Source: Mycobacterium sp. E2733 | Lineage (GTDB): Bacteria; Actinomycetota; Actinomycetes; Mycobacteriales; Mycobacteriaceae | Direction of reading: 5' to 3' | Assembly: GCF_001667585.1 (NCBI RefSeq) | Contig: NZ_LZJZ01000023.1 | Location: 1 to 53,871 of the forward strand | Length of the DNA: 53,871 nucleotides | Shown here: in pieces, positions 1 through 6,330 of the stretch | How the letters are laid out: every line of letters starts with the position of its first letter | Position numbering within the stretch: the stretch's first letter is position 1 | Program-made: the position numbers and the translations under genes | Notes under the pieces: model-generated | What the model saw: the letters and a program-made list of their open reading frames with translations, nothing else | Databases searched by the model: none | What the model was told of the DNA's origin: nothing

Positions 1-56
1 CCAGTATGCGCACGGCGCTGAGCCGCCGCTATGGCTTACCTTTGCGCCCCCTGTGA
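1..56 (+). CDS. Possible 3' end of an unidentified gene (partial)
   Basis: One plus-strand frame is open from the window edge and ends in TGA at 54-56, directly at the foot of a strong hairpin. The last residues would read MRTALSRRYGLPLRPL. A stop codon abutting a terminator-like stem is what the end of a real gene looks like, but 17 codons are too few to name a family. It could equally be noncoding. Confidence 0.3.
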   Translation, partial: SMRTALSRRYGLPLRPL

Positions 57-96
57 ACGGGATCGCGCGACTGCTCAGCAGTCGCGCGATCCCGTT
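56..96. terminator. Perfect 19-bp hairpin, bidirectional terminator candidate
   Basis: Bases 56-74 pair perfectly with 78-96 around a 3-base loop (TCA at 75-77). A short T run follows on the plus strand. The hairpin lies between a plus-strand stop (54-56) and the minus-strand stop of the small membrane protein (111-113), so it could end transcripts from both sides. The T run is weak, as is common in mycobacteria. Confidence 0.6.
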
Positions 97-110
97 TCCC
101 GGCGAAGTGG

Positions 111-266
111 CTAATACCAGTAGCGCCGGCCGGCGACTGGGCGGCCAATCGAGCCCATGATCCACAACACGGCGCCGATGATGAGCACGACGATGCCGAT
201 CTCCCACAGCAATGGGACGCTGAATACAAACCCGAGAATAAGTAGGATCACGCCTAGGACAATCAT
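111..266 (-). CDS. Small two-helix membrane protein, DUF6131-like
   Basis: A 51-residue protein: two hydrophobic segments (about residues 2-17 and 20-38) followed by a basic tail ending GRRYWY. This matches the small mycobacterial membrane proteins grouped as DUF6131, whose function is unknown. ATG at 264-266 follows an AAAGGAG ribosome site (272-278) at a spacing of about five bases; an in-frame GTG three bases upstream is an alternative. The ribosome site overlaps the stop codon of the preceding gene (277-279), so the two are probably translationally coupled. The family call is from recalled resemblance; the coding call rests on the ribosome site and composition. Confidence 0.7.
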   Translation of the reverse strand: MIVLGVILLILGFVFSVPLLWEIGIVVLIIGAVLWIMGSIGRPVAGRRYWY

Positions 267-276
267 CACGACTCCT

Positions 277-513
277 TTAGGTGAGGGGCACTAGGACACC
301 AGGCATTGAACTTGGCTGCGGAACATGGCAGTCCTTGACTTTCGGGTTGACGCCCCCGTAATTCAAAGGCCCCGCGATGACGGTCAACGCGATGTTTCCC
401 GCCGTGACACAACTGGCTGAGTCACCTTTGAAGTAGTCGCGTTGCCATGCCGCAAACACCCCGATGAGCAGCCATACCAGGGCAAGGGTGCCGATGATTC
501 CGCTGCCACGCAT
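277..513 (-). CDS. Small membrane-anchored or secreted protein, unknown function
   Basis: A 78-residue protein with one hydrophobic segment (residues 5-22) followed by a polar domain with two cysteines (35 and 62), which could form a disulfide outside the membrane. ATG 511-513 is preferred over an in-frame GTG-type start four codons upstream because GGAGG lies just before it. Its stop overlaps the ribosome site of the following gene, so both form one minus-strand unit behind the SigF-like promoter at 558-583. I do not recognise a named family. Confidence 0.65.
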   Translation of the reverse strand: MRGSGIIGTLALVWLLIGVFAAWQRDYFKGDSASCVTAGNIALTVIAGPLNYGGVNPKVKDCHVPQPSSMPGVLVPLT

Positions 514-557
514 GGTGACCTCCAATGTGGTCGAGAAAAATTTCTCGTGGACGATAG

Positions 558-583
558 TTACCCATTCGACTTATGTCTAAACA
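558..583 (-). promoter_or_regulatory. SigF-like promoter candidate
   Basis: On the minus strand the sequence reads TGTTT, 15 bases, then GGGTAA. The mycobacterial SigF consensus is GGTTT, 15-17 bases, GGGTAT. It lies 45 bases upstream of the first small gene. Both boxes miss one base of the consensus, so this is an inference from spacing and similarity. Confidence 0.4.
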
Positions 584-628
584 TTGGCCATCGGTGAATT
601 CGGCAGTGTGCCAGCGGAGCCCAGGGGA

Positions 629-1039
629 CTAACCGCGGTCGGCGAGCCACGCCGCGGCCCGCCTCTTCGACGCCCGTGAAAGCCACGCATCCTGGATCAG
701 CTCGGCCAGCTCCGTCCTGCCGATTTCGGGCAGCCGGGCGGCCCGCACGAGTACCGATGGATGTCCGGCAAAGCGGTCGGTGGTGAAGAACGGCGAATCG
801 GGATCCTGCGTCAGCGCCAACTTGTCGCTCTCCGACTCCACCCAGAGCATGATCACGTCGGCGTAGCGCTCGCCGGTGTCCGGATCGGTCGCGTCGGGCT
901 GTGGCGTGCGGAAGAACACGAACGACTTACCGCCGACCTGATAGATGGCGTTGCCCTTCGGACCCTCCAGGCGCTGGACGTGCGGCATCGTCGCGGCGAT
1001 CTCGTGTACGTCGCTTACTCGCGCGGGTCGATCAGCCAC
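629..1039 (-). CDS. MmcQ/YjbR family protein
   Basis: A 136-residue protein of the MmcQ/YjbR (CyaY-like fold) family. Seen: an N-terminal stretch with the pattern LEGPKG...YQVGGKSFVFF, a central segment on metal or ligand-like turns (TGERYADVIMLWV) and a C-terminal LIQDAWLSRASKR helix, all typical of the family. The members are often called DNA-binding, but a biochemical role is not established. Translation starts at GTG 1037-1039. The stop of the upstream methyltransferase gene lies only 27 bases away on the same strand, suggesting co-transcription. Confidence 0.8.
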   Translation of the reverse strand: MADRPARVSDVHEIAATMPHVQRLEGPKGNAIYQVGGKSFVFFRTPQPDATDPDTGERYADVIMLWVESESDKLALTQDPDSPFFTTDRFAGHPSVLVRAARLPEIGRTELAELIQDAWLSRASKRRAAAWLADRG

Positions 1040-1066
1040 ACCGGCGAGGGTAGCGGCACCTACGCC

Positions 1067-2008
1067 CTAGTCGCGCCGCTGCGCGGACACGTACAGCGTG
1101 GGCGGCATCGTGTGTTCGGTGTCCTGCGGAACGACGCGGCCGTAGCGAGCCATCAATTCCGAAAAGGTCGCCGTGGCGACGTCCCAGCCGCGGTCGCGCA
1201 ACCAACCGTCGACGGGGGTGCGCTCTTCGGGATACCAGAGGTCGTCGAAGTCGGTGATCTCGGAGTCGACCAGCTTGGCGGCGGCGGCCCGCATGCGCTG
1301 CATATCCTCGCGCTGGCGCCGGACGAGCTCGGGATCGGTGAATCCGGCGCTCGGCACGTTCGAAGCCAGCCAGCTGCCGGCCGCGCTGAGCGAATGGATG
1401 CGCTCGAACAACAGGTCCTGGGCCTGCGCGGGCAGGTAACGGACCAGGCCCTCGGCCGACCATGCGGCGGGCTTGGTCGCGTCGAATCCGGCTTCCCGCA
1501 ACGCCTTCGGCCAATCCTGCCGCAGATCGATCGGTACGTTCACCAGTCGCGCCTTCGGCCGCGCGCCGTGCTCGCGCAGCGTGTTGGATTTGAAGTCCAG
1601 CACCTTGGGCTGGTCCAGCTCGTAGACGACCGTGCCGTCGGGCCACGGCAGTCGCCAGGTGCGCGCGTCCAACCCGGCAGCCAGGATCACCACCTGCCGA
1701 ACCCCGGAGTCGGCCGCGCCTAGGAAGAACTCGTCGAAAAACGCTGTCCGCGTGGCCATGAAGTCGATCATCAGCTGGATGCGCGTGCTAACCCCTGGCT
1801 CCAGCTCGACCGCCTTGGCCAGCAGCGCGGGATCGGCGTAGATGCTCCACATGCCTTCGCCGGCCGCGTCGACGAACACGCGCGCGAACGGGTCGTTGAT
1901 GAGCGGGTCGGCGCTCTCGGTCTCGGCGGCCCGCGCCGCCGCGACACCCAGGGCGGTGGCTCCCACGCTTTGGGTGATGTCCCAGGAGTCGTTGTCGGTA
2001 CGCGGCAT
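1067..2008 (-). CDS. Class I SAM-dependent methyltransferase (Rv3767c/Rv3787c-type)
   Basis: A 313-residue protein of the TIGR00027/LCMT-like methyltransferase group that is greatly expanded in mycobacteria. Seen: the N-terminal [20 protein letters not shown] signature, the SAM-binding glycine loop [10 protein letters not shown] (residues 107-116), an acidic strand end [12 protein letters not shown], and a Cys-poor C-terminal domain. Substrate is unknown for the whole group. ATG 2006-2008 is preceded by an AAGGGGA ribosome site. It probably heads a two-gene unit with the MmcQ/YjbR gene and is divergent from the phosphotransferase gene. Confidence 0.88.
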   Translation of the reverse strand: MPRTDNDSWDITQSVGATALGVAAARAAETESADPLINDPFARVFVDAAGEGMWSIYADPALLAKAVELEPGVSTRIQLMIDFMATRTAFFDEFFLGAADSGVRQVVILAAGLDARTWRLPWPDGTVVYELDQPKVLDFKSNTLREHGARPKARLVNVPIDLRQDWPKALREAGFDATKPAAWSAEGLVRYLPAQAQDLLFERIHSLSAAGSWLASNVPSAGFTDPELVRRQREDMQRMRAAAAKLVDSEITDFDDLWYPEERTPVDGWLRDRGWDVATATFSELMARYGRVVPQDTEHTMPPTLYVSAQRRD

Positions 2009-2142
2009 CGCCAGTCCCCTTCAGCGCGAGAGTCAGTTAGTTGCGCACACTATTGTTCCAGCCTCCGCCGCCCGAGGCCGCTTCTCGGCGGTGGCCTACG
2101 CTTTTTTCCAGACGGCCCACAGGGCTGCAGAGGAGCGCTGGC

Positions 2143-2205
2143 ATGACGCGTACGCCGCAGGACGCGTTCGCCCCGATCGCGAAAGGCGGAGCGTGGACGC
2201 GGTGA
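2143..2205 (+). CDS. Possible 20-residue upstream leader frame
   Basis: ATG 2143 is preceded by GAGGAG (2130-2135) and opens a 20-codon frame ending TGA at 2203-2205. The stop overlaps an in-frame GTG (2202) of the phosphotransferase gene as GTGA, the usual layout for coupled translation. The peptide (MTRTPQDAFAPIAKGGAWTR) has no recognised family. It may be chance in GC-rich DNA. Confidence 0.25.
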   Translation: MTRTPQDAFAPIAKGGAWTR

Positions 2206-3227
2206 ACCTGGATGCCGTCGCGGCGTGGATGTCCGAGCAAGGACTCGGCGAGGGCCCGCTGGAGGACGTTTCCGCCGTCACCGGCGGAACCCAGAACGTC
2301 ATGCTCCGGTTCACCCGGGCCGGCCGGCCCTACGTGCTGCGCCGCGGCCCGCGGCACCTGCGGCCGCGGAGCAACAACGTTATCCTGCGGGAAACGAAAG
2401 TCCTTGCGGCCCTGGCTGGTTCCGACGTTCCGCACCCGCACCTGATCGCCGCCTGCGAAGATCCCGCCGTGCTGGGCGACGCCGTCTTCTACCTGATGGA
2501 CCCGGTCGACGGGTTCAACGCCGGCGAAGGACTGCCACCGCTGCATGCGAGCGATCCCGGCGTGCGGCACGGCATGGGCCTCTCGATGGCCGATGCGCTG
2601 GCCAAGCTCGGCGCCGTCGACCACGTCGCGGTGGGTCTCGCCGACTTCGGCAAGCCGGAAGGCTTCCTCGAGCGTCAGGTGCCGCGTTGGCTTTCGGAGC
2701 TCGACTCCTACAGCGACTACGAGGGCTACCCGGGACCGGACATCCCGGGCATCGAGGAAGTGTCGGCCTGGCTGGAACGCCATCGCCCGGCGACGTGGAC
2801 GCCCGGCATCATGCACGGCGACTACCACGCCGCGAACGTGATGTTCTCCCGGACCGGGCCGGAGGTGGTCGCCATCGTCGACTGGGAGATGTGCACGATC
2901 GGCGACCCGCTGCTGGACCTGGGCTGGCTGCTGGCCACCTGGCGCCAGCCCGACGGTTCGAGCGTGTTCAGCCACGCCCTTGGCGGTCAGGACGGGCTGG
3001 CGAGCACCGACGAACTCTTCCAGCGCTATGCGGCCAACACCACCCGCGACTTGTCGCATATCTCGTGGTACACGGTGCTGGCCTGCTTCAAGCTGGGCAT
3101 CGTGATCGAGGGGACGCTCGCCCGGGCGTGCGCGGGCAAGGCGGAAAAAGAGGTAGGCGACCAGCTGCACGCGGCCACGGTCCACCTGTTCCAGCGCGCG
3201 CTGGGCCTGATCGAGGACCAGCGCTGA
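2193..3227 (+). CDS. Aminoglycoside-phosphotransferase-fold protein, FadE36-like
   Basis: About 344 residues of APH/choline-kinase fold, the kind found fused to or beside acyl-CoA dehydrogenases (ACAD10/11-like); the M. tuberculosis relative is misleadingly named FadE36. Seen: an N-lobe GGTQN loop (31-35), the catalytic Brenner motif HGDYHAAN (208-215) with Asp210 and Asn215, and the metal site IVDWEMCTIGDP (Asp230, Asp238). It likely phosphorylates a hydroxyacyl or small-molecule substrate. GTG 2193 follows an AAAGGCGGAG site. GTG 2202 is an alternative, because a 20-codon frame with its own GAGGAG site (2143-2205) ends there in a GTGA overlap and could couple translation. Confidence 0.85.
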   Translation: MDAVNLDAVAAWMSEQGLGEGPLEDVSAVTGGTQNVMLRFTRAGRPYVLRRGPRHLRPRSNNVILRETKVLAALAGSDVPHPHLIAACEDPAVLGDAVFYLMDPVDGFNAGEGLPPLHASDPGVRHGMGLSMADALAKLGAVDHVAVGLADFGKPEGFLERQVPRWLSELDSYSDYEGYPGPDIPGIEEVSAWLERHRPATWTPGIMHGDYHAANVMFSRTGPEVVAIVDWEMCTIGDPLLDLGWLLATWRQPDGSSVFSHALGGQDGLASTDELFQRYAANTTRDLSHISWYTVLACFKLGIVIEGTLARACAGKAEKEVGDQLHAATVHLFQRALGLIEDQR

Positions 3228-3232
3228 TCCAC

Positions 3233-3238
3233 TAGCAT
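3233..3238 (+). promoter_or_regulatory. -10 box (TAGCAT) for the Thr/Gly-rich membrane protein
   Basis: TAGCAT fits the mycobacterial TANNNT -10 pattern and ends 8 bases before GTG 3247, placing the transcript start at or next to the start codon. A leaderless mRNA would explain the absence of a ribosome site. Confidence 0.35.
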
Positions 3239-3246
3239 TTCGGTTC

Positions 3247-3738
3247 GTGCCGCCTTATCCCGAGGAACCCGACTACTACTCCGAGCCCACCCAGGCCGCG
3301 CGGTATGGCGGTGGATATTACGACGAGCCGGCGCCCCAGCCGGAGCCACCGACCCCGTGGTACCGCCGTCCGGCGGCGCTGGTCGCGGCCGGCGCGATCG
3401 GGGTGATCGTGCTCGCGCTCGCGGCGTACGCGGTGGTCCAGCTGGTGGCCGGGTCCCCCGCCCACAGCCCGGCAGCGACGACGACGACCACAACGGTGAC
3501 CACGACCACCACCACGGAGGCACCTCGGCACCACGGCGGCGGGGGCGGCGGTGGCGGTGGCGCCCCGACCGAGACCGTCACCGAAACGGCTCCGCCACCG
3601 AGCACCGACACCCCTACCACCACGGAAGCGCCGAGCACCGTCACGGTCTCGCCGAGCACCGACACCAGCACCGTCACGCAAACGGTGACCGTGCCGCCCC
3701 GCCGCGGGCCGTTCGGCGGCCCGTTCGGCGGACGCTAG
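3247..3738 (+). CDS. Single-span membrane protein with Thr-rich and poly-Gly outer region
   Basis: 163 residues: a Pro/Tyr-rich cytoplasmic head (1-41), one membrane helix (about 43-68), then a low-complexity extracytoplasmic tail. The tail holds Thr runs (78-90), two His followed by nine consecutive Gly (97-105), repeated Thr-Val-Thr and Pro-Ser-Thr-Asp stretches and a GPFGGPFGGR end. Thr/Pro-rich tails of this kind in mycobacteria are candidates for O-mannosylation, which is inference. No enzymatic domain is visible. It starts with GTG 3247 behind a TAGCAT box and ends 10 bases before the convergent DUF1345 gene. Confidence 0.75.
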   Translation: MPPYPEEPDYYSEPTQAARYGGGYYDEPAPQPEPPTPWYRRPAALVAAGAIGVIVLALAAYAVVQLVAGSPAHSPAATTTTTTVTTTTTTEAPRHHGGGGGGGGGAPTETVTETAPPPSTDTPTTTEAPSTVTVSPSTDTSTVTQTVTVPPRRGPFGGPFGGR

Positions 3739-3748
3739 CTTGGGCGCG

Positions 3749-4399
3749 TCACACTTTGGCGCTCAACCCGGCGATCATGTTGATGGTGACCGCCAGGATT
3801 ACAGCACCGAAAAGGTACGACAGCAGCGCATGGCGTAACACGGTCACTCGCAGCCGAGAGGCGTTGATCTCGGTGTCGGAGACCTGAAAGGTCATGCCGA
3901 CGGTGAACGCCACGTATGCGAAATCGAGGTAGCGCGGCGGGTGCTGGTCGTGGAAATTGATCCCGCCGACCTCGTCGGAGTAGTAGAGGCGCGCATAGTG
4001 CGCGGTGAAAAGCGTATGCACGGCGAACCACGATGCGGCCACGGCCAGAACGCCGACGCCTGCCGCTGCGAGGGCTTCGCCGCCCGAGTGTGTGCCCGCG
4101 GCCACGACGTATCCCACCCCGCCGAGGCTGCCCAGGCTCGCCGAGACGATGACCACGTCGGCGAGCAACCGGGTGGCGTCCTCGCGTGTCGCATGCCGAG
4201 CGGTGCGTTCCGCATCCATCGGGGCGATGATCAGCCAGCTCCATGCCACATACACCGCCGCGGCGACAACCCAGCCGAGGAGAGCGAACCTCCAGCCGAG
4301 TACATCGCCGATCGCGACGGCAACCGCCGTTCCGGCTAGCAAGGCGACCAAGAGCCGCACCGCGACGGTGTCACGGAGAAGGCGCACATAGGACGTCAC
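3749..4399 (-). CDS. DUF1345 family integral membrane protein
   Basis: 216 residues with several hydrophobic helices: two close together at about 13-58, then about 80-103, 107-125 and a C-terminal pair. Between them are the family's polar signatures [13 protein letters not shown] and [14 protein letters not shown]. Domain of unknown function, found in many bacteria as an inner-membrane protein. Start is GTG 4397-4399. It is convergent with the preceding membrane-protein gene, and its upstream side faces the serpin islet boundary at 4452. Confidence 0.85.
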   Translation of the reverse strand: MTSYVRLLRDTVAVRLLVALLAGTAVAVAIGDVLGWRFALLGWVVAAAVYVAWSWLIIAPMDAERTARHATREDATRLLADVVIVSASLGSLGGVGYVVAAGTHSGGEALAAAGVGVLAVAASWFAVHTLFTAHYARLYYSDEVGGINFHDQHPPRYLDFAYVAFTVGMTFQVSDTEINASRLRVTVLRHALLSYLFGAVILAVTINMIAGLSAKV

Positions 4400-4672
4400 A
4401 GCTCGACTTAAGCAGATTGCGCCGATCCGACGGCTCGCAAGAGGTCCTTACAGTGCGCCCGAAGGAATTCGCCCCCTAACTGTCCATTGTGATCGCTTAT
4501 CGCCCAACGTATTTCACCCTGCGGTCTGTCTCCCGTCGTACGCGGCCTTCTTCATGCCTTTTCGATGGGGAAAGTGATGGGTGAACGAATCACCGAAAGG
4601 GGATGGTGATGAAGTCTTCATCGCGAGCGATTTACCCAATATCCGCAGCTCGCGGCGTTCATACTGACCACC
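4400..4672. other. Intergenic stretch between DUF1345 gene and serpin
   Basis: 273 bases. It holds the tRNA-Arg-like repeat (4452-4480), after which the base composition becomes visibly poorer in GC than the flanking genes. An ATG at 4609 with a good AAAGGGGA site opens a frame that is not in phase with the serpin. A CATACT box at 4660-4665 could drive a leaderless serpin mRNA. No further gene is supported. Confidence 0.5.
4452..4480. repeat. Direct repeat of the tRNA-Arg 3' end (decayed att-like site)
   Basis: This 29-base stretch matches 6042-6071, the 3' half of the T arm and acceptor of tRNA-Arg(ACG) plus two flanking bases. There are 26 identical positions, three mismatches and one gap by hand alignment. 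Both copies are in the same orientation. A displaced copy of a tRNA 3' end on the tRNA's downstream side is the usual scar of integrase-mediated insertion. Confidence 0.6.
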
Positions 4673-5986
4673 GTGAAGCACCTAACCCGCGTTGGATTCC
4701 ACGGCGTCATTGCTGCTTGCGTTGTTTTCGCCGGTGCCGTCGGCTGTGGGGGCGACCGTAATCATGCCGGGTCCACATCAGGTCAGGCATCCGCGCCCCT
4801 CACGCGGTCAATCCTTCGGTACAACAACACGCCCGGCGTTAGTCCGGCTGATGAGCAATCTTTTGTCGACGCCACCAACGGTTTTGGGCTGGATCTGTTC
4901 AGGCGCATGTCGGCGGCCAGTGAAAAGAATTTGGTCTTGTCTCCGCTGAGCCTCGGTGTCGCGTTGTCGATGGCCTATGCGGGTGCCGCCGGTGACACAG
5001 CGACCGAACTGAAAACCGTTCTGCGCGATCCGTTCGGCAATGACACCTATTACCGTGCCATGAACCAACTGCTGCTCGATCTGCGCTCACGCAACCGCGC
5101 CGCGATCTCCGCCGAGGATCCGAGGAGTATCGAGCTGGCGATGGTCGACGCGGTCTGGCTGCAGCGTGGCATGTCGGTTCGCGCGCCGTTCCTGGACATC
5201 CTGGCGTCTCACTACGACGCCGGCGTGCACCTCGCCGACTTCAAGGGCGACCCCGACGGCGAGCGAGTCACCATCAACCGTTTCGCCGGCGACGCGACCA
5301 AAGGGCAGATCAAGGACCCGATCCCGCCGGGTGCGATAGACGGGTTGACGCGTTTCGTGTTGCTCAACGCGGCCTATCTCAAGGCGAGCTGGGAGCACCC
5401 ATTCGCGAAAGAAAGTACGCGAGATGGCGACTTCCGTGTGGCGCCCGGCACGCAGATCACCGTGCCGATGATGCAAAGGGTCTCCGGGGCGATGCCCTAC
5501 GCTTCGGGGCCGAATTTTCAGGCTGTGGAACTCCCGTACCTGGGCGGCGACCTCAAGATGCTGATCGTGCTGCCGGCGGAGGGGCAGCTGCAGGCGGTTC
5601 GCAACAGCATGGACGACGCCTGGTTCCGTGCCCTGACCTTCGAGAACAACGCCGTCTTCCTGACCTTGCCAAGGTTCCGGATCAGCTGGGGACCCGAGGA
5701 ATTCAAGGAGACGTTGGCAGCGATGGGGACGCCGCGCGCATTCGACCAGAATCGGGCGGACTTCTCCAACATCACAACCGACGAAAAGCTGTACCTGACA
5801 CACGTGTTGCAGAAGGCCTTCGTCGGGATCGACGAGTCCGGGACGGAAGCCGCGGCCGTTTCGACGCCCGTGGGGGGCGGGCTGGGTTCGCCCGAAGCGG
5901 TGAAGGTCGATCACCCGTTCCTGTTTGCCATCGTCGACAAGACCGGCGCGGTGGTCTTCGCGGGGCAGGTGATGGATCCGAGGTGA
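4673..5986 (+). CDS. Serpin-family serine protease inhibitor, predicted lipoprotein
   Basis: 437 residues, a complete serpin plus a lipoprotein leader. The leader has a hydrophobic stretch (12-24) ending in GAVGC with Cys25 as the lipidation site, so it should sit on the outer face of the membrane. Serpin signatures appear in order: NLVLSPLS (86-93), LNAAYLKASW (231-240), VPMMQR (264-269), VELPYLGGDLKMLIVLP (285-301), LPRFRI (332-337), FDQNRADFSNI (357-367), hinge GTEAAAVST (390-398) and VDHPFLF (412-418). The small-residue hinge is the inhibitory type. Loop length matches alpha-1-antitrypsin and predicts P1 Leu404-P1' Gly405. GTG 4673 is the only usable start after an in-frame stop; no ribosome site is seen. 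Serpins are rare in bacteria. Target protease unknown. Confidence 0.92.
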   Translation: MKHLTRVGFHGVIAACVVFAGAVGCGGDRNHAGSTSGQASAPLTRSILRYNNTPGVSPADEQSFVDATNGFGLDLFRRMSAASEKNLVLSPLSLGVALSMAYAGAAGDTATELKTVLRDPFGNDTYYRAMNQLLLDLRSRNRAAISAEDPRSIELAMVDAVWLQRGMSVRAPFLDILASHYDAGVHLADFKGDPDGERVTINRFAGDATKGQIKDPIPPGAIDGLTRFVLLNAAYLKASWEHPFAKESTRDGDFRVAPGTQITVPMMQRVSGAMPYASGPNFQAVELPYLGGDLKMLIVLPAEGQLQAVRNSMDDAWFRALTFENNAVFLTLPRFRISWGPEEFKETLAAMGTPRAFDQNRADFSNITTDEKLYLTHVLQKAFVGIDESGTEAAAVSTPVGGGLGSPEAVKVDHPFLFAIVDKTGAVVFAGQVMDPR

Positions 5987-6043
5987 CCCCCGCGTTATCC
6001 GCGGTGGCCGTTTAAGCCGGTGATTGCGCGGGCTTTTCAAGAG

Positions 6044-6116
6044 CGCGCCCGAAGGGATTCGAACCCCTAACCTTCTGATCCGTAGTCAGATGCTCTATCC
6101 GTTGAGCTACGGGCGC
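6044..6116 (-). tRNA. tRNA-Arg (ACG)
   Basis: 73 bases on the minus strand. The acceptor strands GCGCCCG and CGGGCGC pair perfectly, the anticodon stem TCTGA/TCAGA encloses CTACGGA (anticodon ACG), and the T arm has the standard TTCGAAT loop. CCA is not encoded. Its 3' end is the proposed insertion site of the serpin islet. A tRNA-Ser lies 41 bases upstream on the same strand, so the two are probably co-transcribed. Confidence 0.95.
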
Positions 6117-6157
6117 CCGTGTTCAGTTGTCTTGCTTCGTTCCTCGAAAAGACCCAG

Positions 6158-6246
6158 CGGAGGCGAGAGGATTTGAACCTCCGGTCCCCTTTGAGGGGGA
6201 CAACTCATTAGCAGTGAGCCCCATTCGGCCGCTCTGGCACGCCTCC
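6158..6246 (-). tRNA. tRNA-Ser (GCT)
   Basis: 89 bases, class II tRNA with a long variable arm. The acceptor GGAGGCG/CGCCTCC pairs, the anticodon loop reads CTGCTAA (anticodon GCT), the variable arm pairs CCCC with GGGG, and the T loop is TTCAAAT. It is upstream of tRNA-Arg on the minus strand and divergent from the aminotransferase gene. Confidence 0.95.
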
Positions 6247-6318
6247 CTTGGACTGTTTGAGGGTACCCGACCCCGTTACGGTCTCGCGGAACCGGCCATA
6301 GCGTACACATCCGCGACA

Positions 6319-6324
6319 TAAACT
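6319..6324 (+). promoter_or_regulatory. -10 box (TAAACT) for pat/hisC2
   Basis: TAAACT ends 6 bases before GTG 6331 and fits TANNNT, suggesting a leaderless transcript. No ribosome site is visible in front of the GTG. Confidence 0.4.
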
Positions 6325-6330
6325 GTCGAA

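Larger units (their letters stand above)
4452..6071. mobile_element. Putative tRNA-Arg-inserted islet carrying the serpin
   Basis: The segment between the tRNA-Arg 3' end (6042-6071) and its imperfect direct repeat (4452-4480) is about 1.6 kb and contains one gene, the serpin. No integrase or transposase is present, so this would be the remnant of a larger element or cargo moved in trans. Counted by hand, bases 4921-4980 are 32/60 GC against 41/60 in an embC stretch (28621-28680), consistent with foreign origin. The boundary call is inference. Confidence 0.45.

Noticed and set aside
1067..2008. Reading the methyltransferase as Rv3787c itself, moved from its usual place
   Set aside because: The family is large in mycobacteria and sequence memory cannot separate Rv3767c from Rv3787c types; only the family is claimed.
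2193..3227. Calling this gene an acyl-CoA dehydrogenase because of the FadE36 name
   Set aside because: The motifs HGDYHAAN and IVDWEMCTIGDP are those of the aminoglycoside phosphotransferase fold; no flavin-binding dehydrogenase signature is present.
3478..3570. Thr and Gly codon repeats as a tandem-repeat or CRISPR-like array
   Set aside because: The repeats are codon-level low complexity inside one protein, with no spacers and no constant repeat unit. No CRISPR array or cas gene is seen anywhere.
4609..4672. ATG at 4609 with a strong ribosome site as the true serpin start
   Set aside because: It is out of phase with the serpin frame, and an in-frame stop at 4610-4612 limits the serpin start to GTG 4673. 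A sequencing frameshift is possible but not supported.
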